Part shown: piece after piece, positions 13,952-22,341 of the stretch | How positions within the stretch are numbered: position 1 is the stretch's first letter | Layout: the number at the start of each line of letters is the position of its first letter | Source: Desulfocurvus vexinensis DSM 17965 | Lineage (GTDB): Bacteria; Desulfobacterota; Desulfovibrionia; Desulfovibrionales; Desulfovibrionaceae | Assembly: GCF_000519125.1 (NCBI RefSeq) | Contig: NZ_JAEX01000002.1 | Span: 1-64,000, forward strand | Direction: 5' to 3' | DNA: 64,000 nt | Made by a program: the position numbers and the translations under genes | Notes under the pieces: generated by a model | What the model saw: only the letters and a program-made list of their open reading frames with translations | Databases searched by the model: none | Told to the model about the DNA's origin: nothing

Positions 13952-15523
13952 TCAGGGCAGGGGCGGGGCCCCCGGGGCTGCGTGGGCCCGCTGGCCGCCG
14001 ACCCAGGTTTCCAGCACCGCGATGTGCTCCAGGGCGTCCGGGGCCGTGGCGAAGGGGTCGGCGCCAAGGACCGTCAGGTCCGCGCGCATCCCGGGGCGCA
14101 GGCAGCCGCGCTCGGCCTCGGCGAAAACCGCGTGGGCGGCCTGGGTGGTGAACATGGCCAGGGCCTCGGCCAGGGTGACCGACTGTTCGGGGTAGGGGTG
14201 GCGCATGGCGTCGGCCACGGCGCGCAGGGGCGCGTAGGGCGTCACCGGGCTGTCGGAGCCGCCGCACACGCAGACCCCGGCGTCCAGGATGCTGCGGTAG
14301 GGATGCAGGCGCCGGGCGCGGTGCGGCCCGAAAAGCTCCACCATGTGCGCCAGCCGGGGCCCGGCGATGAACTCCGAGAGGAAGGCGGGCTGCATGGAGG
14401 CCACCATGCCGGCGGCGGCCATGCGGTCGATCTGGCCCCTGGTCGGCAGCTCGAAATGCTCGATGCGGTGGCGGGCGTCGGCCCGGGGCGCCATGCGCTG
14501 GGCGCGCTCCACGGCCCGCAGCACCTGCTCGATGGCCCGGTCGGACTCGCAGTGCACGGCCACCTGGAGGCCCTGGCTGTGGGCCGCCAGCACGAAATCG
14601 TCCATGGTCTGCTGGCTGTAGAGCAGGGTGCCGTCGTTGCCCGGGTCGTCGCAGTAGGGCTCGAACAGGGCGGCGGTGCGCGCGTCCAGCTCGCCGTCGG
14701 CGCAGATGCACCCGCCCACCCGGGGCAGGCCCAGGGCTTCGACCTCGGCCAGATCCATGCTCTGGTTCCAGCAGAGCACGGGCAGGGGCAGCCGGGGCGC
14801 GCAGTCCAGCAGCAGCCGTGAGCCGCCCGGGGTCAGCTCGCCGCCTTCCATGGACTGGACCAGGGTCACCCCGGCGGCCAGGGCCTGGCGCGCGGCGGTG
14901 GCGGCGGCGGCTTCCAGCTCGGCCCGAGCCATGGCCCGCAGCACGCCCGGGAAGACGTGGGTCAGGATGCCGGGGTCGCGGACCACGCCCGTGGGCGCGC
15001 CGCCGCGCAGGTCCAGCCCGGGCACGGCCCGGGGGGTGTCCAGCAGCCCCAGGGCGGCCAGGGCCGCGCCGCTCAGCGCGCAGCGGTGCAGGGTGGGGTG
15101 GAAGAGCACCACCGGGCGCCCGGGCGCCACGCGGTCCAGCTCCCGGGCCTCGGGCATGCGGCCCTGGGCCAGGTTCTGGTCCTCGAGCAGGAAGCCGCGC
15201 AGCCAGGCGCCCGGGGGCAGGGCGGCGCAGGCCCCGGCCACCAGGTCGCCCACGTCGTCCAGGCTGCGCGCCGCCGCCAGGTCCAGCCCCTGGGCGACCA
15301 GGCCCGTGAGCAGCATGTGCGAGTGGCAGTCCATGAACCCCGGCAGCACCGTGGCCCCGCCCATGTCGCGCCGGGTCAGGCCCTGGTCCAGCAGCGGGGC
15401 CAGCTCGGCCTCGCTGCCCAGGGCCAGCACGCGCCCGCCCTGTACGGCCAGGGCCGCATGGGGCGTGGCCCCGCCGTCCAGGGCATGCACGCGCGCGTTG
15501 ACGAAAAGCACCCCCGCGTTCAT
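13952..15523 (-). CDS. YtcJ-like metal-dependent amidohydrolase
   Basis: A 523-residue amidohydrolase of the YtcJ/exoenzyme-regulatory-protein type, with one or two metals in a TIM barrel. The metal motif is GFMDCHSHM early on. Then come HCESDRAI, RHRIEHFEL with a likely ligand histidine, and GGSDSPVTPYAPL with the catalytic aspartate near the C-terminus. The small beta domain is formed by both ends (VNARVHALDGG and RADLTVLGADPF). The true start is the ATG at 15523, overlapping the stop of aguB (ATGA); a much longer frame upstream is only read-through in GC-rich sequence. It is the last gene of the agmatine/putrescine operon, so it may hydrolyse an N-acylated or amide polyamine derivative. 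The substrate is unknown. Confidence 0.85.
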   Translation of the reverse strand: MNAGVLFVNARVHALDGGATPHAALAVQGGRVLALGSEAELAPLLDQGLTRRDMGGATVLPGFMDCHSHMLLTGLVAQGLDLAAARSLDDVGDLVAGACAALPPGAWLRGFLLEDQNLAQGRMPEARELDRVAPGRPVVLFHPTLHRCALSGAALAALGLLDTPRAVPGLDLRGGAPTGVVRDPGILTHVFPGVLRAMARAELEAAAATAARQALAAGVTLVQSMEGGELTPGGSRLLLDCAPRLPLPVLCWNQSMDLAEVEALGLPRVGGCICADGELDARTAALFEPYCDDPGNDGTLLYSQQTMDDFVLAAHSQGLQVAVHCESDRAIEQVLRAVERAQRMAPRADARHRIEHFELPTRGQIDRMAAAGMVASMQPAFLSEFIAGPRLAHMVELFGPHRARRLHPYRSILDAGVCVCGGSDSPVTPYAPLRAVADAMRHPYPEQSVTLAEALAMFTTQAAHAVFAEAERGCLRPGMRADLTVLGADPFATAPDALEHIAVLETWVGGQRAHAAPGAPPLP

Positions 15524-16398
15524 GACGCGGCCTCCCCGCCGTCCAGGGTCAGCAGCGCGCCGTAGGTCTCGGGCCTGCGGTCGCGGAACAGGCCCCAGCC
15601 CGCGCGGCGCGCGGCGATGGCCGCGAAGTCGAAGGCCGCCAGGGCCACGCCTTCTTCGGCGCGTTCCAGGTGCGCGGCCAGCTCCCCCGTGGGCCCGGCC
15701 AGGAAGGACGAGCCGTAGAAGGTCATGGCGAAGGCCGCGCCCTGCTCCTGGCCCACGCGGTTGGCCGCCGCCAGAGGCGTCATGTTGGCTGCCGCGTGGC
15801 CCTGCATGGTCCGCCGCCAGTGGTCGCGCGAGTCCCAGTCCGGGTCCGTGGGTTCGGAGCCGATGGCCGTGGGGTAGAGCAGCAGGTCCGCGCCCATGAG
15901 GGCCATGGCCCGGGCGCACTCGGGGAACCACTGGTCCCAGCAGACACCCGCGCCCACGGCGCCGTGGCGCGTACGCCAGACGCGAAAGCCCGTGTCGCCG
16001 GGGCTGAAGTAGTACTTCTCCTCGTAGCCCGGGCCCTGGGGGATGTGCGTCTTGCGGTAGACCCCCAGCAGGGCGCCGCCCGCGTCGAGCATGGCCAGGG
16101 AGTTGAAATAGGCCTGGCCCCGGCGCTCGAAGAAGCTCACGGGCAGCACCACACCCAGCTCGGCGGCCAGGGCGGCCATGCGCCGCACGGCGGGGCTGTC
16201 CTGCAGCGTGCGGGCCAGGGCGAAGTGGACGGGGTCCTGGTCCTTGCAGAAGTAGGGCCCGCTGAACAGCTCGGGGAGCAGCACCACCTGCGCCCCGCGC
16301 CCGGCGGCCTCGCGCACCAGCTCTCCGGCGCGGTCCAGGTTGCGCTGCTCGTCCTGCGTGCAGGCCATCTGCACGACGGCGACCACGGTTTCGGCCAT
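15520..16398 (-). CDS. aguB: N-carbamoylputrescine amidase
   Basis: A 292-residue nitrilase-superfamily enzyme that hydrolyses N-carbamoylputrescine to putrescine, CO2 and ammonia. The catalytic Glu-Lys-Cys triad is visible: Glu43 in LLPELFSGPYFC, Lys116 in YRKTHIPQGPGYEEKYYF and Cys153 in GVCWDQWFPE. The segments YFCKDQD, EEKYYFSPGD and PTAIGSEP are characteristic of the plant- and Pseudomonas-type AguB group rather than other nitrilases. It lies 9 bases after aguA and overlaps the amidohydrolase start. Together with AguA it forms the two-step agmatine to putrescine route. It releases one ammonia, as does AguA, so the pathway is also a nitrogen source. Confidence 0.93.
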   Translation of the reverse strand: MAETVVAVVQMACTQDEQRNLDRAGELVREAAGRGAQVVLLPELFSGPYFCKDQDPVHFALARTLQDSPAVRRMAALAAELGVVLPVSFFERRGQAYFNSLAMLDAGGALLGVYRKTHIPQGPGYEEKYYFSPGDTGFRVWRTRHGAVGAGVCWDQWFPECARAMALMGADLLLYPTAIGSEPTDPDWDSRDHWRRTMQGHAAANMTPLAAANRVGQEQGAAFAMTFYGSSFLAGPTGELAAHLERAEEGVALAAFDFAAIAARRAGWGLFRDRRPETYGALLTLDGGEAAS

Positions 16399-16407
16399 GT
16401 GCGGCTC

Positions 16408-17568
16408 CTAGAAGGGCGGCAGGGGCGGCCCTGCCGGCTGTTGCTGGGTGATGCAGTGGATGCCCCCGCCGCCCCGGAAGATGTCCAGGGACGGCACCTG
16501 GACCACCTCGCGGCCCGGGAAGGCCCGGGCCAGGGTCTCGCGGGCCCGGGCGTCGGTTTCGGGGGCGTCGAAGCTGGACATGACCAGCCCGCCGTTGGCC
16601 AGGTAGAAGTTGATGTAGGACAGGTCCAGGCGCTTGCCGCCGTGATCCACGCGCGGCGGCTGGTCCACGGGGATGATTTCCAGGCGGCGCCCGGCGGCGT
16701 CGGTGGCCAGCTCCAGGCGGCGCAGGTTGTCCTGGTAGACGCGGGAGTTGTGGTCCTCGGGGTCGGTGCAGCGGTGCAGCAGCACGGCCCCGGGCCGCGT
16801 GAAGCAGCACACGATGTCCACATGGCCGCGCGTGTCGTCGTCCTCCAGGCCCTCGCCCAGCCAGATGACCTTGCGCACACCCAGGTAGGCCGCGAAAAGT
16901 TCCTCGAAGTCGGCCTTGGTCAGCCCCGCGTTGCGCCGGGGGTCGAGCAGGCACTGCTCGGTGGTGATGAGCGTGCCCTGGCCGTCCACATGGATGGACC
17001 CGCCCTCCAGGATGAACGGCGCGGGGTAGCGGCGCATGTTCTGCGATTCCAGGATGCGCTGGGCGATGTCCGTGTCGTGGCTGCGCTCGGTGTAGAAGTG
17101 GCCCCAGGCGTTGAAGAGCCAGGAGATGCCCGCCACGCGGCCCTGGGCGTCGGTGACGAAGGTCGGGCCGAAGTCGCGGGTCCAGGCGTCCTCCACGGGC
17201 AGTTCCATGACCTCTACCCCCGAGCCGCACAGGCAGGCGGCGTGGCGGGCGTGCTCGGGGCGGGCCAGCATGGTCACGGGCTCGAAGCGGCCCACGGCGC
17301 GGGCCACGGCGGCGTAGGCCTCGCGGGCCCGGCCCAGGCCCTGGCCCCACAGGGATTCCAGGCAGGGCCAGGCCATCCAGCAGCGCGCGTGGGGTGCCCA
17401 TTCGGCGGGCATGGCCAGCCCGTCGCTGGCCGGGGCGCGCACGGGAATGCGCACCGGCGGGTGGCCGTAGGCTGCGGAGTCGGTCCCGGGTCGGCCAGCC
17501 CCGGGCTCCGGCAGAGTGCCGGGCCGGGAGCCCGGCGGGCCCCCGGCGGTGTCGGTTTCGGTATGCAT
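16408..17568 (-). CDS. aguA: Agmatine deiminase
   Basis: Converts agmatine to N-carbamoylputrescine and ammonia. It is a peptidylarginine-deiminase-superfamily enzyme of 386 residues from the ATG at 17568, which has GGGAGAAG upstream. Recognisable motifs are PAEWAPHARCWMAWP, VEDAWTRDFGPTF, the GHVDIVCCF region with catalytic acid and histidine, and GGGGIHCITQQQPAG with the nucleophile Cys372. The first 52 residues are a Pro/Gly-rich extension absent from most relatives. An internal ATG at 17412 (MPAEW) would give the usual length, so the start is not fully certain. It sits between the aldehyde dehydrogenase and aguB in the polyamine operon. Confidence 0.93.
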   Translation of the reverse strand: MHTETDTAGGPPGSRPGTLPEPGAGRPGTDSAAYGHPPVRIPVRAPASDGLAMPAEWAPHARCWMAWPCLESLWGQGLGRAREAYAAVARAVGRFEPVTMLARPEHARHAACLCGSGVEVMELPVEDAWTRDFGPTFVTDAQGRVAGISWLFNAWGHFYTERSHDTDIAQRILESQNMRRYPAPFILEGGSIHVDGQGTLITTEQCLLDPRRNAGLTKADFEELFAAYLGVRKVIWLGEGLEDDDTRGHVDIVCCFTRPGAVLLHRCTDPEDHNSRVYQDNLRRLELATDAAGRRLEIIPVDQPPRVDHGGKRLDLSYINFYLANGGLVMSSFDAPETDARARETLARAFPGREVVQVPSLDIFRGGGGIHCITQQQPAGPPLPPF

Positions 17569-17579
17569 AGTCTTCTCCC

Positions 17580-19034
17580 TCAGGAGTTGAGGATCATGAC
17601 GTGCTTGGTCACCAGGTAGTCGCCCACGGCCTCGCTGGAGAGATCCTTGCCGAAGCCGGACTGCTTGAAGCCGCCGTGGGGCGTCTCCGAGGTCAGGGGC
17701 AGGTGGTCGTTGACCCACACGGTGCCGAACTCCAGAGCGGCGGACACGCGCATGGCCCGGGCCACGTCGGCGGTGAACACGCTGGAGGCCAGCCCGTAGA
17801 TCACGTCGTTGCCCATGGCCACGGCCTGGGCTTCGGTGTCGAAGGTCTGGACGGTGATGACCGGGCCGAAGACCTCCTGCTGGACGATCTCCGCACCCTG
17901 GGCCACCCCGGTGATGACCGTGGGGGCGTAGAAGTGCCCGGGGCCTGCGTCGGGCAGTGCGGCGCCGCCCGTGAGCACCCTGGCTCCGGCGGCCCGGGCG
18001 CGGTCCACGAACCCGGCCACGGTCTTCAGGTGCCCGGCGGAGATCAGCGGGCCCATCTGCGTGCCCGGGGCGAAGGGGTCGCCCACGGCCACGGCGCGCA
18101 TGGCCTCCACCAGGGCCTCGGTGACTTCCTTCTCGCGGCTCTTGTGGACGTAGACGCGGGTGGCCGCGGTGCAGTCCTGCCCGGAGTTGCAGAAGGCCGC
18201 CAGGGAGGCCTTGGCCGCCACGTGGGCGGGGTCGGCGTCCTCGAAGACCAGCACCGGGGCCTTGCCGCCCAGCTCCAGGTGTACGCGCTTCAAGGTGTCC
18301 GCGCAGGAGCGCATCACGTCCTTGCCCGTTTCCGTTGCGCCGGTGATGCTGACCATGCGCACGTCGGGGTGGGCGGTGAGCTGGCGGCCCACCCCGCCGG
18401 TGATGACGTTGACCACCCCGTCGGGGATGCCCGCCTCGGCGGTCAGCTCGCCCAGGAGCAGCGCCGTGCGCGGTGTGAGCGACGCGGGCTTGAGCACCGT
18501 GGTGCAGCCCGCCGCCAGGGCCGGGCCGAGCTTCCACACGGCCATGAGGATGGGGTAGTTCCACGGGGCGATCTGCCCGACCACGCCCACGGGCTCGCGG
18601 CGGTAGAGCGAGGTGTAGCCGGGCATGTACTCCCCGGCGTGGTGGCCGTGGGTGTCGCGCACGGCGGCGGCGAAGAAGCGCATGTTGTCGATGCAAAACG
18701 GCAGGTCCGCGCCCAGGCTCAGGAACTCGTAGGGCTTGCCCGTGTCTTCGGACTCCACCCGGGCCAGGGTCTCGATGTTGGCCTGCATCAGCTCGGCCAG
18801 CTTCCACAGCGCGGCCTGGCGCTGGCCCCGGGGCAGGCGCGACCAGCGCCCGTCCTCGAAGGCGGCCCTGGCGGCGGCCACGGCGCGGTCCACGTCGGCG
18901 GGGTCGCCCGCCGGAACGCTGCCCACGGTCTGCCCCGTGGCGGGGTTTTCCACCTCGATGCGCGCGGTGGACGCCGAATCCGTCCACTGCCCGTTGATCC
19001 ACAGTTGCATGTCCTTGGCTACGGCGACTGGCAT
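17580..19034 (-). CDS. 4-aminobutyraldehyde dehydrogenase-like enzyme
   Basis: A 484-residue NAD(P)-dependent aldehyde dehydrogenase, closest in pattern to gamma-aminobutyraldehyde dehydrogenases (PatD/PuuC type). It has the Rossmann contact region QIAPWNYPILMAVWKLGPAL, the general base Glu254 in HLELGGKAP and the nucleophile Cys288 in FCNSGQDCTAATRVYV. The signature FGPVITVQTF and the GGFKQSGFGKDLS end are also present. The cysteine segment NSGQDCTA is typical of aminobutyraldehyde enzymes. It is 19 bases downstream of patA, so it would oxidise 4-aminobutanal made by PatA to GABA. Substrate choice is inferred from this context. Confidence 0.9.
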   Translation of the reverse strand: MPVAVAKDMQLWINGQWTDSASTARIEVENPATGQTVGSVPAGDPADVDRAVAAARAAFEDGRWSRLPRGQRQAALWKLAELMQANIETLARVESEDTGKPYEFLSLGADLPFCIDNMRFFAAAVRDTHGHHAGEYMPGYTSLYRREPVGVVGQIAPWNYPILMAVWKLGPALAAGCTTVLKPASLTPRTALLLGELTAEAGIPDGVVNVITGGVGRQLTAHPDVRMVSITGATETGKDVMRSCADTLKRVHLELGGKAPVLVFEDADPAHVAAKASLAAFCNSGQDCTAATRVYVHKSREKEVTEALVEAMRAVAVGDPFAPGTQMGPLISAGHLKTVAGFVDRARAAGARVLTGGAALPDAGPGHFYAPTVITGVAQGAEIVQQEVFGPVITVQTFDTEAQAVAMGNDVIYGLASSVFTADVARAMRVSAALEFGTVWVNDHLPLTSETPHGGFKQSGFGKDLSSEAVGDYLVTKHVMILNS

Positions 19035-19053
19035 GATCGGCCTCCTTGCGGCG

Positions 19054-20406
19054 TCAGGCCGCGATGCCCCGAAGGGTGTCTTCCAGGCGGTTGAGCATTT
19101 CGTCGAGCACGTCGTAGGGCACGTTGAGGGCGGGTTCGATGCGGATGCACTCCGCGTTGGTCAGGGTGCCCGCCGTGAGCACGCGGCGCGAGAACAGCCC
19201 GGCGGCGACCTTGTAGCCCACCTCGCCGCTCATGAATTCCAGGCCGATGAGCAGGCCCTTGCCGCGAATCTCGCGGAAGATGCCGGGGTGGCGCTCGGCC
19301 AGCCCCTGCAGGCGGGGCATGAGGTAGTCGTTCTTGGCCTTGGCCTGGGCGGGCAGGTCTTCCTCGAACATGACCTCGATGCCCGCCAGGGCCGAGGCGC
19401 AGGCCAGGGGGTTGCCGCCGGTGGTGGTGGTGTGCATGAAGGGGTTGGGCTCCAGCACCTTCCAGATCTCCGGGGTGGACATGAAGCCCGACAGGGGCAC
19501 CACGCCGCCGCCCAGGGCCTTGCCGAAGCACATGATGTCCGGGGCCACGTCCCAGTGGTCCACGCCGAAGATGGCCCCGGTGCGCCCGAAGCCGGTCTGG
19601 ACCTCGTCGGCGATGAGCAGCGCGCCGTAGCGGGTGCACAGCTCGCGCAGGCGCGGCCAGTAGTCGTCGGGCGGGGCCACGGCCCCGGCCTCGCCCTGCA
19701 CGGGCTCGGCGATGACGGCGGCAATGCCCTCGCCCACGGCCTTGGCCGAGGCCAGGTGCGCCTCCACGGCGTCGGCGTCGCCAAAGGGCGCGAAGCGCAC
19801 GTTGCCCAGCAGCGGCAGAAGCGGCTCGCGGAACATGGCCTTGCCCATGACCGACAGCGAGCCCAGGGTCTTGCCGTGGAAGCCCTTGAGGGTCGAAATG
19901 AATCCGGCCTTGCCGGTGTGGAACTTGGCCAGCTTGAGCGCGCCTTCCACGGCCTCGGTGCCGCTGTTGGCGAAGAACCCGTACTGGATGTCGCCGGGGG
20001 TCATGGCCGCCAGCACCTTGCCCAGCTGGGCGCGCAGGGGGTCGAGCATTTCCTGGCTGTACTGCGGGGAGCGGTCGAGCTGGGCCTTGACGGCCTCGAC
20101 GATGCGCGGGTGGCGGATGCCGTAGCTGTACAGGCCGAAGCCGCCGAGCATGTCGATGAACTCGCGCCCGAGCACGTCGCGCAGGATGGAGCCCTGGCCC
20201 ATCCACTCCGTCACGGCGAAGCCGCCGGACTCGGTGACGGACTTGCGGTATTGCAAAAAGCCCTTGTTGATGTGGTTGGCGAAGTTCTCGGTGGTGTCCC
20301 GGGCGATGCGTTCGCGCTCCTGTTGGGTGATGGCCTCTTCGGGCTTGCGCACGATGTCCAGGATGCGTGAGGCTTCCGCCTTGGCCAGTGCGAGGTCGCG
20401 GTGCAT
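19054..20406 (-). CDS. patA: Putrescine aminotransferase
   Basis: A 450-residue class III PLP aminotransferase of the YgjG/PatA type. It moves the amino group of putrescine to 2-oxoglutarate, giving 4-aminobutanal and glutamate. Motifs are FFANSGTEAVEGALKLAK, GFHGKTLGSLSVMGK, the acidic cofactor contact LLIADEVQTGFGRTG, and the PLP lysine in IMCFGKALGGGVVP. The long N-terminal segment (HRDLALAKAEASRIL to FLQYRKSVTESGGFA) is characteristic of this group rather than ornithine or GABA aminotransferases. The ATG at 20406 has AAGGAG in front. It stands between potD, after a strong stem-loop, and the aldehyde dehydrogenase. Confidence 0.92.
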   Translation of the reverse strand: MHRDLALAKAEASRILDIVRKPEEAITQQERERIARDTTENFANHINKGFLQYRKSVTESGGFAVTEWMGQGSILRDVLGREFIDMLGGFGLYSYGIRHPRIVEAVKAQLDRSPQYSQEMLDPLRAQLGKVLAAMTPGDIQYGFFANSGTEAVEGALKLAKFHTGKAGFISTLKGFHGKTLGSLSVMGKAMFREPLLPLLGNVRFAPFGDADAVEAHLASAKAVGEGIAAVIAEPVQGEAGAVAPPDDYWPRLRELCTRYGALLIADEVQTGFGRTGAIFGVDHWDVAPDIMCFGKALGGGVVPLSGFMSTPEIWKVLEPNPFMHTTTTGGNPLACASALAGIEVMFEEDLPAQAKAKNDYLMPRLQGLAERHPGIFREIRGKGLLIGLEFMSGEVGYKVAAGLFSRRVLTAGTLTNAECIRIEPALNVPYDVLDEMLNRLEDTLRGIAA

Positions 20407-20432
20407 TCGGTCTCCTTGTGTTGCGGTGGCGG

Positions 20433-20483
20433 GGCGCCGCCGGGGGCCGGGGGAGGGGCTGTGGCCCCTCCCCGCGCGGCGCC
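20433..20483 (-). promoter_or_regulatory. Nested stem-loop between potD and patA
   Basis: Outer arms GGCGCCGC/GCGGCGCC (20433-20440, 20476-20483) surround inner arms GGGGAGGGGC/GCCCCTCCCC (20450-20459, 20464-20473) directly after the potD stop. It has no U tract. It probably stabilises the 3' end of potD mRNA and lowers expression of the genes beyond, a common way to make more binding protein than enzymes. Confidence 0.5.
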
Positions 20484-21524
20484 CTAGCGGGTTTTGATCA
20501 TCGTCCAGAGTTCGTCGTAGATGCGGTTGTCCTTGCCCAGGTCGCGCAGGAGCTGGAGCTTGTCCATGTACTCCGCCGGGGGGTAGATGGCGGGGTTCTC
20601 GCGGTCGGCGGGGGTGATGAACTCCATGGCCGCGCCGTTGGGCGTGGGGTACTGGGTCCAGTTGGAGAGCACGGCGCCGGTCTTGGCTTCGAGCACATAG
20701 TCGATGAACTGGTGCGCGGCTTCGGGGTTGGGGGCCTTCTTGGGGATGCACAGGCTGTCCACCCACATCACGGCGCCCTCGGCGGGGTTGGCGAAGCCGG
20801 AGGTCGGGTCCTCGGCCACGGCGCGCAGGCCGTCGCCGTTGTAGACGATGGCCGCCACGGCGGCCCCGGCCACGACCTTGCTGCGCGCGCCGGTGCCGAC
20901 CTCGAAGCCCTGGAAATACGGGCTCTTCTTCACCTTGAGCATCAGCTCGGCCAGGGCCTTGAGGTCGTCCTTGTCGGTGGTGTTGGCGTCCTTGCCCATG
21001 TAGCACAGGGCGCTGCCCAGCATCTCGCGCACGGAGTCGATGAGCACGAAGGGGCCGACCTGCTTGGTCTCGTCGAACATCACGGCCCACGACGGCGGGT
21101 CGCCGGGCACCTTGTCCTTCTTGTACATCATGCCCAGGGTGCCCCACTGGTAGGCGGCGCTGAACTTGTTGCCCGGGTCGTACACGGGGCTGACGAACTT
21201 GGGCGCCAGGTTCTTCAGGTTGGGCACCTTGGCGTGGTCGATCTCGGCCAGCAGGTCGAGGTTGATCAGCGTCGGCATCACGTAGTCCGAGGGCACGATG
21301 ATGTCGTACTGGGCCACGCCTCCGGCCTGGAGCTTGGCGATCATCTCCTCCATGGACTCGTAGTAGTCCACGCGGACCTTGATGCCCGTGCGCTCCTCGA
21401 AGGTCGGCACGAAGTCCTCGGGCATGTACTCCGACCAGATGAACAGGCGCATCTCCTTGTCGGCGGCCAGGGCCAGGTGGGCGGCGAACAGGACCATCGC
21501 CAGGGTCAGCAGCAGCTTGCGCAT
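20484..21524 (-). CDS. potD: Spermidine/putrescine ABC transporter, periplasmic binding protein
   Basis: A 346-residue extracytoplasmic binding protein of the PotD/PotF type. Residues 1-20 are a Sec signal peptide ending HLALA. The mature protein starts ADKEMRLFIWSEYMPEDFVPTFEERTG, with the WSEY segment that contributes an aromatic ligand contact. YDIIVPSDYVM, YQWGTLGMMY, AAIVYNGDGL and a C-terminal IYPPAEYMDKLQLL are further family marks. It captures polyamines in the periplasm and passes them to PotB/PotC. Being last of the four pot genes and followed by a stem-loop suggests high expression. Whether it prefers putrescine, spermidine or agmatine cannot be told; the operon points to putrescine or agmatine. 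Confidence 0.92.
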   Translation of the reverse strand: MRKLLLTLAMVLFAAHLALAADKEMRLFIWSEYMPEDFVPTFEERTGIKVRVDYYESMEEMIAKLQAGGVAQYDIIVPSDYVMPTLINLDLLAEIDHAKVPNLKNLAPKFVSPVYDPGNKFSAAYQWGTLGMMYKKDKVPGDPPSWAVMFDETKQVGPFVLIDSVREMLGSALCYMGKDANTTDKDDLKALAELMLKVKKSPYFQGFEVGTGARSKVVAGAAVAAIVYNGDGLRAVAEDPTSGFANPAEGAVMWVDSLCIPKKAPNPEAAHQFIDYVLEAKTGAVLSNWTQYPTPNGAAMEFITPADRENPAIYPPAEYMDKLQLLRDLGKDNRIYDELWTMIKTR

Positions 21525-21540
21525 GGGGGGTCTCCTCGGG

Positions 21541-22341
21541 CTATGGGTTGCTTTGTTTGCGTGACAGGCGTTCGGACAGCATGACCAGCACCACCGTGAC
21601 CAGCAGGGCCAGGGTGGACAGGGCGTGGATTTCGGGCGTCACCCCCCGGCGCACCGAGGCGTAGATGTACAGCGGCAGGGTGACGGAGGTGGGCCCGGCG
21701 GTGAAGAAGCTGATGACGAAGTCGTCCAGGGACAGGGTGAAGGCCAGCATGGCCCCGCCGACGATGCCGGGCTTGAGCAGCGGCAGGGTCACATGGCGCA
21801 GGATGTAGGCGTTGTCGGCGTACAGGTCGCGCGCGGCCTCTTCCAGGTCCTTGGTGATGGCCTCCAGGCGCGCGCCCACCACCAGCGCCACGAAGGAGAT
21901 CTGGAAGGTGATGTGCCCGATGATCATGTTGAGCATGCCCGGCTCGAAGGCCGAGGAGATCAGGCGCAGCACGCCGAAGGCCACGGCCAGGGCCGCCGCG
22001 AAGACGATCTCGGGGGTGACCACCGGCAGGTGCAGGTTCACGTCCAGGGCCGAGAAGACCCGGCGCGACCAGGGGTGGCGGTGCAGCCCGATGGCCAGCA
22101 CCGTGCCGATGACCGTGGCCAGCACGGTGGAGACCGTGGCCAGGAACACGGTGTTGCGCGCGGCCTCCATGATCTGCTCGTTGGCCAGCAGCCGGGCGTA
22201 CCAGTCCAGGGTGAAGCCCTTCCACGACAGGCCGAAGCGCGAGGCGTTGACCGAGAACACGGCCACGGCCAGAAGCGGCACATACAGGAACGCCAGCGCG
22301 CCCAGGGCCGTGGCGGGCACAAGCCAGTGGAAGCGCCTCAT
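21541..22341 (-). CDS. potC: Polyamine ABC transporter permease
   Basis: A 266-residue inner-membrane permease with six expected spans, beginning FHWLVPATALGALAFLYVPLLAVAVFSV. The cytoplasmic coupling loop is the EAA motif, here LEEAARDLYADNAYILRHVTLPLLKPG. FTLSLDDFVISFFTAG, diagnostic for PotC-type permeases, follows. The start at 22341 overlaps the potB stop by ATGA, giving tight coupling for equal amounts of the two permeases. Longer frames upstream are read-through. Confidence 0.92.
   Translation of the reverse strand: MRRFHWLVPATALGALAFLYVPLLAVAVFSVNASRFGLSWKGFTLDWYARLLANEQIMEAARNTVFLATVSTVLATVIGTVLAIGLHRHPWSRRVFSALDVNLHLPVVTPEIVFAAALAVAFGVLRLISSAFEPGMLNMIIGHITFQISFVALVVGARLEAITKDLEEAARDLYADNAYILRHVTLPLLKPGIVGGAMLAFTLSLDDFVISFFTAGPTSVTLPLYIYASVRRGVTPEIHALSTLALLVTVVLVMLSERLSRKQSNP

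Noticed and set aside
13952-19002. Very long minus-strand frames joining amidohydrolase, aguA and neighbours
   Set aside because: The parts upstream of the real starts are Arg/Gly/Pro-rich read-through in GC-rich sequence. ATGA overlaps and ribosome sites give the proper starts.
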